Part shown: positions 1-11,989 of the stretch, in pieces
How the letters are laid out: every line of letters begins with the position of its first letter
Position numbering within the stretch: the first letter of the stretch is position 1
DNA from: Oreohelix idahoensis
Taxonomy: Eukaryota > Mollusca > Gastropoda > Stylommatophora > Oreohelicidae
DNA length: 64,000 bases
Assembly: GCA_024509875.1 (NCBI GenBank)
Contig: JAMPIV010012163.1
Coordinates: 62,001 to 126,000, forward strand
Direction of reading: 5' to 3'
The notes under the pieces: generated by a model
What the model was told of the DNA's origin: nothing
Seen by the model: only the letters and a program-made list of their open reading frames with translations
Databases searched by the model: none
Program-made: the position numbers and the translations under genes

Positions 1-8
1 TCACAAAT

Positions 9-300
9 GTGGAATTGATGACAAGAACCAGACAAGTGCCAGTGGAACAAGAGTTGAGAAGAAGACGCTGTCGATGGACAGGACACACATTGAGGAAACC
101 TGTTGATAGCATTACAAGGCAGTCCTTGTTCTGGAATCCACAGGGAAAGAGAGGCAGAGGTGGACCAAAAAACACATGGAGAAGAAACAGAGGTGAAAAT
201 GATGAGGAAAACATGGAAAGAACTTGAGCGGATGGCACAGGACAGGAAGTCTTGGCATGTGTTTGTTGAAGGCCTATGCTCCTTGGGGAGCTAAAGGGTA
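9..300 (+). mobile_element. LINE family A, 3' end of reverse transcriptase ORF
   Basis: The translation reads as the C-terminal tail of a non-LTR retrotransposon polyprotein: a basic stretch (ELRRRRCRWTGH), then QSLFWNPQGKRGRGGPKNTW and, after a frame change, AQDRKSWHVFVEGLCSLGS. This GRP-TWRR plus AQDR-W pattern ends many APE-type LINEs. The copy is 5' truncated by the window edge or by insertion and has one frameshift. The last 30 bases recur in the other family A copies. Confidence 0.8.
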
Positions 301-354
301 TTGATGGTGACTTAGCCTGACTACAGATAACAATACAACTCAACATAGTGTACA

Positions 355-808
355 AACTTCACTACATATTATAATACAACTTCTTCTTCGTACACTTTCA
401 GACATCAACTTGAATATGTTCAAGTAAGCAGAGGTCAACTTCAGGTTGTTGGTATCTTCATAGAGTTTTTCCAGGAATGGTACTAGTGATGGCCATATGC
501 GTTTTCGCTGTTCCTTTGCAGCAGATGTTCAGCCGTCATTTTATCAGTGCCACAGTTAAGACCAATCAGTAATCTCTATCTTTACCTTGTTGAAGAGATG
601 GTATCCCAATCTGTTGTGACCCATACAAAACCTTGAAGCTTACCACATGTTCACTTCTGCTGAGCTGGTAACATGCATCATTTTTCTGGTGCCCTAGATG
701 CTCCGCTTCCCATATGTTCCTGTCACTTCTTCTGATAAAACTCTTGACCTCTTTGTTGCGGACTTTTCTTTGCTTGAGTGGGCTAATATTGTATTTTGTT
801 TCATTCAA
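355..808 (-). mobile_element. LINE family E, RNase H tail and 3' UTR fragment
   Basis: On the minus strand the peptide includes EVKSFIRRSDRNIWEAEHLG, then DACYQLSRSEHVVSF and GIPSLQQGKDRDY. This is the region after the RNase H domain of a LINE (consensus-like DAYYQL-R-E-V-FRLRTGHNRL). It matches the copy at 61075-62070 in protein and in the 3' end (GTGTACGAAGAAGAAG). It is truncated and carries stops. Confidence 0.7.
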
Positions 809-809
809 T

Positions 810-1595
810 GTTTATTCATCTGTTCTGTCTGTCACCAAGTATCGTTTTATGCCGCAACACTGGATTCATTTTGTAATTCTTTTAGATGTTTGAATATAAA
901 CGTTCATTCAATAAACTTCTCGTGTATTTATCTGTCAGTGTTCTCGAATTATTTCATTTCATTCCTTACTGGTTTGACAGAGTATGTATTCTTCTAACTA
1001 ATACGTTTGAAGGTCAACGGTCAATGTTCATACAACAGTTAGAACTGGAATTTTCGAACGCCATCATTGAATAAGTCTCGTTTTGACGACTTACAACAGT
1101 TTAATAATTATCCATCTTTTCATCATGAATTATTGACAATAACATATTTCACATTAGAGGAAACTGGATTACACCACAGTTCAGAGTCTACAGTTTATCA
1201 GACATTGTACGTCTGTTATTTTACCTTCTTAATTATCGTTCATTATCTTTTAGCCCAAATGCTTGGCATAATTATCATAGTTCTGCAGTATTAATATTTC
1301 TGCTAACAGTTCCATTAGGGTCACTGCCTAATATACACATCAAAACTCTGTCTATATTATTAACTTAGTTTGGCATTACTAGCCAGGCTCTAACAGCCGT
1401 TATACATTATCTCCGTGTTCGTATTTCATGAATATCGCATATAAGAATTATTGCGATTAAATCCTACCGCCTTACATAATTCTGGACTCACTGGTCCTTA
1501 AACACATTATTATTGCATTTTTAACGGCACTATATTGACGGTTATACATAATCCTTAGTGGTTCTACCACACAATCTGAAAACACTGTTATATGC
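810..1595. other. AT-rich stretch, no gene seen
   Basis: No open frame resembles a known family, and no clear repeat or RNA gene is visible. The few open frames here look like chance. Confidence 0.5.
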
Positions 1596-1800
1596 CCGAA
1601 TTCATAACCCTCCACTCCCAAAGGCGCATAGGCCTTCAACAAACACATGCCAAGTACTCTTTCCACGTTCTCCTCATCATTTTCACCTCTGTTTCCAGCT
1701 CTCTTCTCCATGTGCCTCTCTTGCCCTGGGGGTTCCAGAACAAGGACTGCCTTGTAATGCTATCAACAGGTCTCCTCAGTGTGTGTCCAATCCATCGCCA

Positions 1801-3578
1801 TCATCTTCTTCTCATCTCTTGTTCCACTGGCACTTGTCTAGTTCTTGTCCTCAGTTCCACATTGGTAACCTTGTCATACCATTTTAATTCCTCTATTCTA
1901 CACAAGCACCCATTTATGAAAGTCTGTAGCTTTTTGGTTGTTGTCTTTGTTGTTCTCCATGTCTCAGAGCCATACAATAGGACTGACTTCACATTTGAGT
2001 TGAAGATTCTTACTTTCGTGTTGGATCCGATTTCTCTTGATCTCCATATATTTCCCAATGCAATGAAAGCTCCTCTTGCCTTTTGTATTCTTATTTTGAT
2101 ATCGCTGTCTGTCCCTCCAACTTTGTCTATATTACTGCCAAGATATGTGTACGATTCCACATCTTGTATTGGTGCTTCTTCAAGTTCAACCCTGTTATCA
2201 TTACCTGCATTTATTCTCATTATTTTTGTCTTTTCCCTGTGTATTTTCAGACCCAATTGCTGTGACCTCTCGTCGAGTGTTTTCAATTTGTCCTGCATCT
2301 GATTACGGTTATGGGACAGAAGAGCCAAGTCATCAGCAAAATCCAGATAATCCAACTGCTTAGTCAGAGTCCACTGGATTCCATTTCTGTTGTGTTGTCA
2401 ATGATCTCATAACCCAGTCTATTGCTAGTAAGAAAAGAAATGGAGACAAGAGGCATCCCTGTCGCACACCTGTTCTTATCCCAAACGGTTCTGTAAGCTG
2501 TCCTTCATGAAGAACTCTGCATGTCATGTCTTCATATGTTTTCTTTATTAAATTAATCATCTTCAGGGGAACTCCATAATGCCTCATCAATTTCCAAAGT
2601 GATTCTCTGTCTACACTGTCAAATGCCTTTTCGTAGTCCACAAATCTGATGTATATTGGTGAAAACCATTCCAGACTTTGTTCAACTATTATTCTCAAAG
2701 TGGCTATCTGGTCTGTACATGACCTGTTTTGTCGAAAACCTGCTTGCTCATCTCTCAGTTTCTTGTCTATGGACTCTTTTAATCTCTCAAGGATAATCCT
2801 GTTTAACATTATTCCTCTATAATTTCCTCTTGTAAATTTCCCTTCTTAGGCAACTTAACCAGATATCCTTCCTTCCATTCTGCTGGTATCTCTTCCTTTT
2901 CCCAGACTTTACCAAGTAATTTATATAACATCTCTGTAGCCATGTCGATTTCTGCTTTGATGGCCTCTGCTGGAATGCCATCAGGTCCAGACGCTTTTCC
3001 ATCTCTTAGAAGCTTTATGGCTTTCTTTATTTCTTCCTTCGTTGGTCTTTCACTGTTAATTTGTAGCTCTTCTTCTGCTGGCTGGATGTTCGGGTGGTTT
3101 TGTGGAGCTGGTCTATTGAGAAGGTCCTCAAAATATTCTGTCCACCTCTTCATTTGCTCTTGTATATTGCTGAGCAGTTTTCCATTCTTGTCTTTTATGA
3201 GGCAACTTGTTTGCTTGTATTTCCCTGTTAGCTTCTGTGTGCTGCTATACAGTTCTCTCATATTTCCTTTCGCTGCAGCATCTTCTGCCTCTCTTGCCAA
3301 CTGCTCAATATACTTCCTCTTGTCTCTTTTGATACTTCTTTGTTTGCTTCTGTGTACACTTCTTGAGCCTTGGCTTTGGAACTTCTGGTTTTGCTTGTGT
3401 TTAAATCTGCTTTCTTGTTTTTTCTGTCGTTTATCTTATTGATGGTTTCTGTTGTTATCCATGCTTTTTGTTGTCGTTCCCTTTTCCCCAGTATTACTTC
3501 ACATGTCTCATTCCATACATTTTTTACCTGCTGCCTATAGTCTTCTGTATTCTCTACCTCTTCCAGCTGTTGGAGCAC
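1801..3578 (-). pseudogene. LINE family A reverse transcriptase, frameshifted
   Basis: Read in order on the minus strand: a linker (ENTEDYRQQVKNVWNE), thumb-proximal DGKASGPDGIPAEAIKAE, then EQAGFRQNRSCTDQI, FVDYEKAFDSVDRESLW (motif A aspartates), TGVRQGCLLSPFLFLLAIDW (motif B), and YLDFADDLALLS (motif C, FADD). The tail holds YTYLGSNIDK and LLYGSETWR. Frames change near 3260-3300, 2810 and 2357. At about 2809-2840 the segment that normally lies between KLPKKGNL and the LNR-IL-RLK motif is missing, so there is a small deletion as well as frameshifts. Confidence 0.9.
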
Positions 3579-3599
3579 TTGGAATTTGTTGGATACTGT

Positions 3600-4644
3600 G
3601 ACCGCAAATTTGTCTCTTGTTTCTTAGATGTCCTACATTAAATTGTTGTCTATAATTTTGCATTGTTGCATATCTCTTGAGTTTCATTTTTACTTTGGCT
3701 ATCAGAAGGTGGTGATCTGATGCCACATCTGCTCCTCTATATACCTTTACATCCTGCAATGATGATCTAAACTTCTTGTTTATGCATATATGATCAATCT
3801 GATTTTCTGTTCTATGGTCTGGTGATATCCATGTTGCCTTGTGTATTCTCTTATGTGGAAACATGCTTCCTCCTGTAGCCAGTTGATTTGAAGCACAGAA
3901 GTTTGAGAATAGTTCCCCATTTTCATTCATTATTCCTAGCCCATGTTTTCCCATGACTTCTTCAAATCTGGTGTTGACTGTACCTATCTTTGCATTCATG
4001 TCACCCATCAAAATTGTGATGTCTCTTCTCTTTACTTTATCCATAATTTCCTGTAGTCTAGTATAAAATGCTTCTTTCACAGACTCTTCTTTGTCATTAG
4101 TTGGTGCATAACATTGGATGACATTTACATGTATTTTCTTTTTAGCTGTTTTAAAAGTAGCTGTTATTATTCTGGGTCCAACAGCTTCCCATTCAATGAG
4201 TGCTTTCTGTGCCTCTTTAGATAACATAAGAGCTACCCCTTCACTGTGGTGTGAACTTTCGTTTTCATGTCCTGAGGACAGCACCAATTCACCTGTGATG
4301 AGTTTCTTCCTGTCTACCCCCTTCCACTTTGTTTCACACATTCCTAGAACCTCGATTTTATATTCCCTCATTTCTGCTGCTACTTGTGCCACTTTCCCTT
4401 GTTTGTTTAATGTCCGAACATTCCAGGTGCCAAATCTGGAAGTTCTCCTAGAAGAAAGAAGGTTAGTCAGCAACACAGACTCCTTTCGGCTTTCTCTGTG
4501 TTGCATCATACGCCTCCCTGCGAGAGGACCTTCCCCTGTCTTGGATGGCTGTGTTTTATTTTCTTTATTTGACTTGTCCATATTTGTTGAAGTTTTTTGT
4601 GGTTTAAATTTTTTACAGGATGTGGTAACCAGCCCCATGCCCAA
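3600..4644 (-). pseudogene. LINE family A AP-endonuclease domain
   Basis: The endonuclease nicks target DNA to start target-primed reverse transcription. The frame is open for about 350 codons. After a 67-residue basic leader come the motifs FGTWNVRTLN, VLGMCETKWKG (catalytic E region), NVIQCYAPTND, ILMGDMNAKIG (catalytic D and N region), TWISPDHRTENQIDHICI and GADVASDHHLLIAKVK (final D-H pair). All major catalytic motifs look intact. The frame then slips into the linker near 3535-3600. Expression is unlikely because the downstream RT frames are broken. Confidence 0.9.
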
Positions 4645-4745
4645 CCCTCCTTAGTCACTTTCTACGACATGCATGGCAGGGAACAGTGTTACTATTCTTT
4701 GCTCCCCTTTCGGGCCCCGGTAACACACGGGTATATATGCCCGAA

Positions 4746-6060
4746 GGCTACACAAAAGACTCTCTTGTTACTAGGTCTAATGCGTCATACGACGATTTAC
4801 GTGAACCTTATTATTCTATTTAGTGAAGGTGTTGCAGGGTGCGTCCATCCGAATCAAGATAACACCAAAATGCTCGCAAACCATGCAACAATCCTCAACA
4901 CTCTTCATAACTTATACTTGTATCAGGCTGAGGTAGCATTTCACTCCCTATAAAGTATGGAGTTGCCATCATAGCTGATATGATCCCCTTGAAGGAAGCT
5001 TGCATCAAAGTATTCAACAGTGGTTGTCTGTAGCAATTTGTTTTACAGAATAAGGTTGCCAGTCCCATATATAACCTTATATTAGTAGCCTCTTAGGACA
5101 TGCATGAACTATCAGTAGTCTTATTCTTTCTTTGTCTCCTCCAAGACCCCCTAGACAATAAACACGGCTGGCAATGTCATGATGTAATGTGAGGAGTTAC
5201 TGTGATTTTATTTTCCACAGGCCCCATTCTTTTTCTCCCTGTAATTATGTCCTGTAATTATGTGAGTTTACTTTTCTTCTCTAGATAATTAATTGCGTTT
5301 TTATGAGGGATTACTGTAGGTTTAATTTTAATATCCGCACCAGTCTTCTTTTCTCTGAAGTAATTGCGTTCATGTAGTCTTCTTTTCTTTGTAAAATAAT
5401 TGCGGTCATTTTATTGTATTAGGCGCTTGAGTATTATTAGGCTGGGTGAAAATTTTCCAACGTTAAAACCACCTACCCGGGTTTAGATGGGGGTGGGTGT
5501 GAAAAAGCATGACCCAGGTAACGTAGAACGTATCAAAGTTGACTCACGCGGTCGGTGTAACCTTATCTAACATGACACAATAGGAGTTGCGTGGGAGCAG
5601 GAATAAACATGCGTCACGAGTAGCTTACGTTATCATTGGCGGGTTTCAGTAGTTTATTAATGCAGAAATATTATTGGTTTAAGGCAGCTCCAGAGAGACA
5701 CCACCCGATGACGTAGGGCATGGGTTATAGCATCGTTTTTTTATGATATATACCCGTGTCTGGTCATTAGCGGGTCTCTTTCTTTCCAGAATATTACTGC
5801 CGTGAAACTGTGAAACTACGTCATTATCGCTTGCTCTTAAGTGAGAAATTCGAGAATTGGGTATGTAGGCATCTTAATTTACCGGTGTAGATAATTCGTT
5901 TCTTAATAGAATCTTAGCCCGATTAAGTAAAGTTTTCTTCGGAGTAGTTGATTTAATTTTATATAAACGAAAGTGCCATCAATTGCTATCTTAGAATAAA
6001 ACTGTAAGTTGTGCTTATAACTTTCTGTGAATAGTAGCAATATCTATCATTTGTGTAACA
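4746..6060. other. Unassigned AT-rich DNA
   Basis: No convincing coding sequence is seen. There is a TATA-like run with pyrimidines around 5740-5790, but nothing independent supports a promoter there. Confidence 0.4.
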
Positions 6061-6063
6061 GGT

Positions 6064-6545
6064 TTGTGAAATTAATTTGTATAAGGTTAAGTCCTTAAAG
6101 CTAGCTCCTTTGTTTTCTCAATACTGTAATTGAGGTGGCGTAAATACTTATATGTAACCTTGTTTTTGATTATAATTTTTGCAGTCAGTCGCCATTGCTT
6201 TCACTTATCTTTTGGGATGCGACCATCTTCCATGCGGCGAACATGGCCAACCAAGTCTGTTAAAAATGTATACACACAAAGGCCATTTGCTACGTGACAA
6301 TTGTACTTTAAGGTTTAAGTCCATTCATATCCATTAGGCCACAGACAGGCTATATCAATACTGTAATTGTGAGGTCCGATATATATGTAACCTCGATTTG
6401 ATTATAATATTTGCAGTGTAAATACGCTTGTGAAATTAATTGTATAAGGTTAAGTCCTTAGGCTATATCAATACTGTAATTGTGAGGTCCGATATATATG
6501 TAACCTCGATTTGATTATAATATTTGCAGTGTAAATACGTGAGCG
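6064..6545. repeat. Approximate 116-bp tandem duplication with an older diverged copy
   Basis: The block containing GGCTATATCAATACTG, GAGGTCCGATATATATG and TATTTGCAGTGTAAATACG occurs at about 6345 and again at about 6461, almost unchanged. A more diverged version lies at 6064-6185. Between them, 6205-6255 (minus) is a scrap of LINE family C: it encodes GHVRRMEDGRIPKDK, as in the copy at 45049-45940. Confidence 0.7.
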
Positions 6546-8325
6546 TATTTGTGTATTTTTATTTATTGAGTATTAAGTAGTTGTGCTATTTTTTTTTTTT
6601 GTAATGTAGTTGGAGTGAGGGGTGTAATTAATTTTACAGAGATGGGATTTAATTATTCCTAGAGAGGTCTATTTTATTTTTGGGTTAAGCGATGACTCAC
6701 CAGGGTCAGTCTGTAATATAAAGTAGGGCCAGGAATTTTACCGGAGGGGATTTCCCTCAGTGAATGAATTGTTTTGACGCTGAGGCTAGATTAACGTAAC
6801 AGATTAGGTCAGCCTGCGTCTGGGGGTTACTTACCAGACAGATATTTATGATGAAGCGGGGAGAGAGAGAGAAGAGGAGGGAAGTGTATGGTAGTATGAC
6901 CTTTGGGCGGAAATATTTGTTATCGCTTGTGCGTAGATGGGTGTAGGGGATAGACGGAAGATGTATTTATGGTGGTTATGTGTTAGAGATGAGATTATTT
7001 TGAAGTTGTTGTACATTAGTTGTTATTTCTTTGTTTACAGCATTTTCACGGCACACAGGGAGGGGTGCAAAATTGCCTTACAGCTTGCTAAGATATTCGG
7101 CCATTCTCAGGAAAAGAAGGGTTGAGGCATCGCCAGAGGTGAAATAGGAACTGGTCACGCGGTATTTACTGGCGCCAAGTACGTCTGCACCAGAGATAGA
7201 TAGCAGTTCTCATGCAGTGAAGCCCCATGCTTCAGCGGGAACGAGTGCATCGTTATTAAAATCCCGAGCTCTCAGCTCGATATACCACTCCATAGAGGCG
7301 CATGGCCTGGAGGTGGTTTTGTGTAAATTCGGCCATAATAAAGCCGACGGTCCTAAACCCGAAGAGGGGTAACAGGGCATTTGAATTAAGTTTTGTGAGC
7401 CGTGAAGCATCTTCATTCCGAGTAAAATCATAATTACCAAAGTCATCACCAGCAATAGTTGAGGGACTGAAGAGATAGTGCTTGGATTTCTGTGTAGGAA
7501 CATTCAGGTAGTTAGGTCTTCCAGTGGTGAATACACTAGTTAGAGAGGAGAGACAGAATTTATGAAGTTAGATAGTCAGAGCAGAGGACAGCCTCTGAGG
7601 TTGCACTGAAGAAGTCAGTTAGTGGATTAGTGCTTGTGATTTGCTGTGTAGGACTTTAGAAAGTTCATGCAGATTTTGTGTAGACAGGTAGTTAGGTCTA
7701 CATCCGGACAGTGGTGTTAGATTTTTTTTTTTAATAATTTGATAATAGTTAGGAGTGGTGGCTTTTATTTAGAGACCCCACCAAATTACTGTGTGTTTAA
7801 TCCTTAATTCTTTTCTTTTCCCATGCAGGTTGAAATATTGGGGGAAAGGGTTGGATTTTATTATCTGTCGAGTTAAATTGTTTGTTCTTCTTTTCAGGTG
7901 TGCGACCATGCTCTTTATTTATTTGGATATGTAATTTTTGTGTGTGTGTGGTGTAAATAAACTATAAACTGTATACTGGATCAGTCTCTCTATAGCTATA
8001 ATGTACATATATATTTCTCTGTATAGTTGTGTCTGTGGACAGTTAGTGAAACTTATCTCCTTTATGGTAGTCAGAGGTGGTGAGTCTTTAGCTCTTAACA
8101 AAGTCGCGAGTGGCGAGGGAGAGTCAATCTCGGTTCTCACCCTCGAAGCTATAAGCCTCATCTTCCACATTCACTGTCATTCTCATACAAATCTATCTTC
8201 TCAGTCTTTCTCATACTAGGGTCTTGTCTATACACTCAGACAAACTCTATACTTAAATCCACTTGGTGACATGTAATAGAAATTGCTACAGACACTTTTA
8301 GTACAAGTGCACATTAAGTGTTTTG
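6546..8325. other. Unassigned region, no gene recognised
   Basis: This holds a T-run near 6590, a purine-rich patch near 6850-6890, and two similar blocks around 7495-7535 and 7675-7715 that share CAGGTAGTTAGGTCT. No long frame looks like a protein. It could be an old retroelement, but I cannot place it. Confidence 0.4.
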
Positions 8326-8329
8326 GTAC

Positions 8330-10730
8330 AGGCTTTCTGCAAGTGGTCCCACTGCCGTGGTGGCCCGAAGCTCCTTATTGTTATTGTTGAACAGAACCGA
8401 CATCACTGCACTCCGGGCAAACCAATATGTGCTCAGTCTCCCTCAGTATATGTCGAAGAGTGTGAATGCTAACTGCTCCTGTAGCTCGCTGGTTGTATAC
8501 ACGACAGATGCATACTCTCATACGTCCATCTCTGCTAGCCTTACGTTTGATGCCAAATTCTAACAATCTTAACCTTGATTCATCTATTGCAGTGTCATTC
8601 TCTAACAGGCGATCATTAATTGTTCTCAGTATCTCTCCCTTATCCATATCCAGTGTCCCCACTGTGGGTACTCTTGATGCTAGTCTGCCAGCTCTCTCAT
8701 TACCGCATACCCCTGCATGACCAGGAAGTAGATCAACACCAGCTCCTGCAGACCCGAAGCTTCTATGAATGTTTTCCATTCCTGCTGTAGCCAATCATTT
8801 TTAACCTTTCAAAACATGGACTGAGAGTTTGAATCAATGACTGCCTTTGTTGATGAAGTTTCAGTTAGCCACCTTAAGACTGCAGTAACCCCCTCTACCT
8901 CCATTCTCATGCTGGAAATGTTATCTTGTAAGCTCCACTATGTTCAACGACGATTCTGCCCTTTACTCTAGCAGAGAAACCCCAATCTGATTTCTCACCA
9001 AAGATCACAGACCCATCTGTATACACAATGGCATCATTATCCCCGGCATGATCATGTATTAGCTGATTAATTTCCAGTTCTGCTTTCCCACTGCCTCAAG
9101 TTCTACACTCTCTGCCAAGGCTGATGATGACTTGCTTGTAATTAAATCTAGTTCTCATCTGACATGCTCCACTCTTCCCCTTTGAATACATTTTCACCTG
9201 TGGTCACCTTCTTGATTGTTGTCTCTGCCTGTGCCATCCATGAACCCCTCTCTTTATTCTTGCTCCCTTAATGTCAGCTGTTTCCATGCAGGGGGTGCTG
9301 TTTGTCTGTGGTTACTAGTATATAGGCTTTTGCCTGGGCCATCGCATATCTGGATCTAATCAACAGCACTCCAAACTCTTACTTCATTGTCACAATGGGG
9401 GTATCTTGCGTACAGCCCAAGACTATACGCATCCCTTCATTTTGAATGTATTCTAGTCATTCACACTGTGTTACTGACAGCGTGAGTATTCCCAGCCCAT
9501 TCTCAATGACTGATTTGACTAGCTGTTGATAAAGAAAAAATAATATTTTTTGCTCCAGACGCACTGCAGTCATTACTGTCAGGGCTGCTAGACCTCTCTT
9601 GCATTTCGGTATGATGTGCTCAACATGGTACTTATACGATAGTCTGCAATCAAATGTAACTCCAAGGTATTTCAGCTTTTCATGCCTATCAATTTTCAGT
9701 CCATTGAGAGTAATATCTGGAAGGTCTGTTTACACTATGAAGTTGTTCAAGGAGCATCACATCACACAGGCCTTGTTGGGACTGACTTTGGAGCCAGTTT
9801 CTTCGCAGCATTTAAACACCTCCATGTATGCTAATAACAATTTCCTGTCGGTCAGAGCCAGTTCTGTAAATGAGTATGACATCAGCAAAAGTCAGTGTAC
9901 GTCCCAACCCAGTTGGCTGAATGGTGGCTACTCTGGTATAGATATTAAACAGCACCGGTGTTAGTGGAGAACCATGGGGTGGTCCCGGGCAAATTGGCAT
10001 TGGGTCTGATGTTCATGTTCCCAAACGAAATGCCACTGATCTCTCAGTTAAGGCAGCTGCTATCCATCTTGTTAGCCAAGGGTAAATATCGCAAGCCATT
10101 ACACAGTTCATTAATGTCGCAAAGTTCACACTGTTATAAGCATCCTCTAGGTCAATTGCTACAGCAACCATTTCTCATTTTTCCTGGAACCCCTCATACA
10201 CATAATAAACAAAGGTTCCAGCGTTACCCCATGTTGCTTTCATGGGCCTATAGCTTCTGAGAGTATCAGGTAGGATCTGTGCATTTTCGAAGTGATTCAT
10301 TATTTTCCATGCTACTATCTTTTCTAGTAGTTTACCGTAGACATTCTGCATTGTGATAATTCTGAAGCTGCTGAGAAGTGTGGGGTCTTTGCCAGGGGTT
10401 TAGGAAGTAGCCGTAAGTAGCTATGTAGTCAGTCTTCCAGCACCTCAGCATTCTGGTGTTGAAATCTCTCACCACATTCTTAATGCCTGTGCCATCGAGC
10501 TGTTTTATAAGGTGATACTTTACACCATCAGGACCAATGGCAGTGTTTCTACTGGTTTCTAAAGTGCACATGTCTTCTTCAGATATGAGGTCAAAATATA
10601 TGTCGCTCTTCTCTCGCTTCCCAGGATATGGTCTTTAATTTCTTGACAGCAGCTATATCACCTTTATCTGCATGAGTGATATAACGTTCAACTAATGCAT
10701 GTCACTTTTTGGCATCGGACTTCAGGCTTA
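8330..10730 (-). mobile_element. LINE family F, decayed RT plus RNase H
   Basis: Minus-strand reading gives fragments in the order expected for an RT-RNase H LINE: TAIGPDGVKYHLIKQLDG near 10500, then a VYGKLLEKIVAWK-like stretch, then HGSPLTPVLFNIYT (motif B) and LTFADVILIYRTGSDRQE (motif C, FADV instead of FADD) near 9850-9990. RNase H C-terminal sequence LLPGHAGVCGNERAGRLAS is near 8700. Many stops and frameshifts are present. The gene order and the RNase H suggest an I/Jockey-like group. That grouping is inference. Confidence 0.75.
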
Positions 10731-11051
10731 TCCCTGTCGAGCTGAGAATATTAGGAATTGGTTGGCTTGTACTTTTCCTGCTCATTCTGTGATGTAAGGA
10801 CTGGAATTTCTGTAGTGTTTTGCCACCTGTGTCACAAAGGCCTACCACACTGTGTCTTTGGCTTCTCTTGCAAGCCCTTGAAGTTATTGATGGCTCTTTG
10901 CCTTTTCTCCTTAAAATCAGGGTGGTTGTGAAAAAGGTGTGCGAGTTGTCTTTAGTTTTGCAATTTTACGCAATATGTGAACAGGGCTACTACTGTCATG
11001 TAGGCCTGTATGATACTCCTTAAGTAGTGACAATAAGACATTTATTCATGA

Positions 11052-11147
11052 CTAAACCTGAAAGATGACATCTAAATGACATGTGCTGCTGTAAGATGAC
11101 ATTTCTCTGCGAGTTTCACAATCACCATCATCTAAAGCTTTAGCTGA
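11052..11147 (-). CDS. EPSTI1: EPSTI1-like gene, possible last exon
   Basis: A good acceptor (pyrimidine-rich ...ATTTTGCAG) is followed by an open frame of 31 codons starting SAKALDDGDCETRREMSSYS and ending in TAG at 11052-11054. It joins in phase 0 to the exon at 11811-11887. A canonical AATAAA lies at 11041-11046, only six bases past the stop, which would make the 3' UTR very short. The peptide is not recognisable and replaces the coiled coil expected at this point in EPSTI1. It may be an alternative or species-specific terminal exon, or a chance match to splice rules. Confidence 0.4.
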   Translation of the reverse strand, partial: SAKALDDGDCETRREMSSYSSTCHLDVIFQV

Positions 11148-11374
11148 CTGCAAAATTATAAGGGAAATTTTAGTTAGAGTAAAATTTAAAAAAACAAAAA
11201 AGGCCTGTATTGTCTTATAAAGTGTATATCTGGTGCATTAATGGCACGAATATGGCTGACTCTATGTTAAATGCACGTATAAATGGCCGCTCGATGATAA
11301 CAACCAAAATAAGTGGGGTATTACTATAGTGAAAGTGAAGATGGTCAGATAAACCTTCTGAAACACACCAGCTA

Positions 11375-11600
11375 ATTTAACCCGAAACGCCCTTGTCTGG
11401 AACCCTTAGGGAAAATAGAAACATGAGGAGACCAAAGAGAACCTATAGAAGAATGGCATATAACGAAGCCAAAGTAGTTGGAACCTCATGACAGATGTAA
11501 AGATGATGTAAAACAAAAATTGATGGCAAGAAGCAGTTTCTGGCCTGTTTTTAATGGGGTATGAAAAAAGATGCTTCTATCAAACAATTAATCATTACCC
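11375..11600 (+). mobile_element. Possible LINE tail fragment
   Basis: The stretch resembles a very decayed family A-like C-terminus: a LVWNP-GK-like start, a GDQREPIEEW-like basic segment, and a W-rich end. It has many stops. The call is weak. Confidence 0.35.
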
Positions 11601-11810
11601 TTTAGACTGCATAAAACACAATAAATTAGCCTGAATCAGTTGAAATAATCAAATATGGCTTGGCCACTTGATGATGTAACTTTAAACCAGAGAAACACAG
11701 TCATAATAGTGCCATTACCAGTACTGATTACTTTAATAACCACAAGTATCACATCTCTGGTTTGGTTTGTAAGAGTGGCAACAAACAAGGATAACACTTG
11801 AAACTCTCAC

Positions 11811-11887
11811 CAGTCTATTGAACTTTTGTGCTTGTACAGATCTGGCTTGTCTCAATCTAACTTGATCCTCTGTCAACTCTCCTCCTC
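11811..11887 (-). CDS. EPSTI1: EPSTI1-like gene, exon 5
   Basis: The exon is 77 nt: 2 nt plus 25 codons. The acceptor is TGTTGCAG and the donor is CTG|GTGAGA. It encodes GGELTEDQVRLRQARSVQ followed by AQKFNRL. This aligns with the GGS-SETEVRQKQ...SKYKQKL segment of vertebrate EPSTI1, including the GG, the acidic TE-pair, VR and the final K-(F/Y)-x-x-L. The 1-nt remainder of the previous exon completes a Gly codon here. The family match and the exact phase make this one of the firmer exons. Confidence 0.78.
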
Positions 11888-11989
11888 CTGCAACAGAAAC
11901 TAGATTAGCTAGAGATTAGGTTATTTAGAGTGCCTTTTAACTATCAGAACAGCCATACGTGGCTAGCTCTCATGGTAGCCCATTATTAG

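Larger units (their letters stand above)
1596..4745 (-). mobile_element. LINE family A, near full-length broken copy
   Basis: This is the longest LINE copy in the window. Read on the minus strand it has a 5' leader (about 4645-4745), an AP-endonuclease domain (about 3600-4460), a linker, a reverse transcriptase (about 1800-3100) and a C-terminal tail ending in LLKAYAPLGVEGYE near 1600. The endonuclease resembles CFDP2-like/RTE-type elements. The clade is not assigned. Several frameshifts and one internal deletion make it inactive. The 5' leader recurs at 17883-18010 on the plus strand. Confidence 0.9.

Noticed and set aside
3535..4644. Host nuclease gene related to CFDP2
   Set aside because: The frame is followed by reverse transcriptase and sits in a repeated element, so it is the endonuclease of a LINE.
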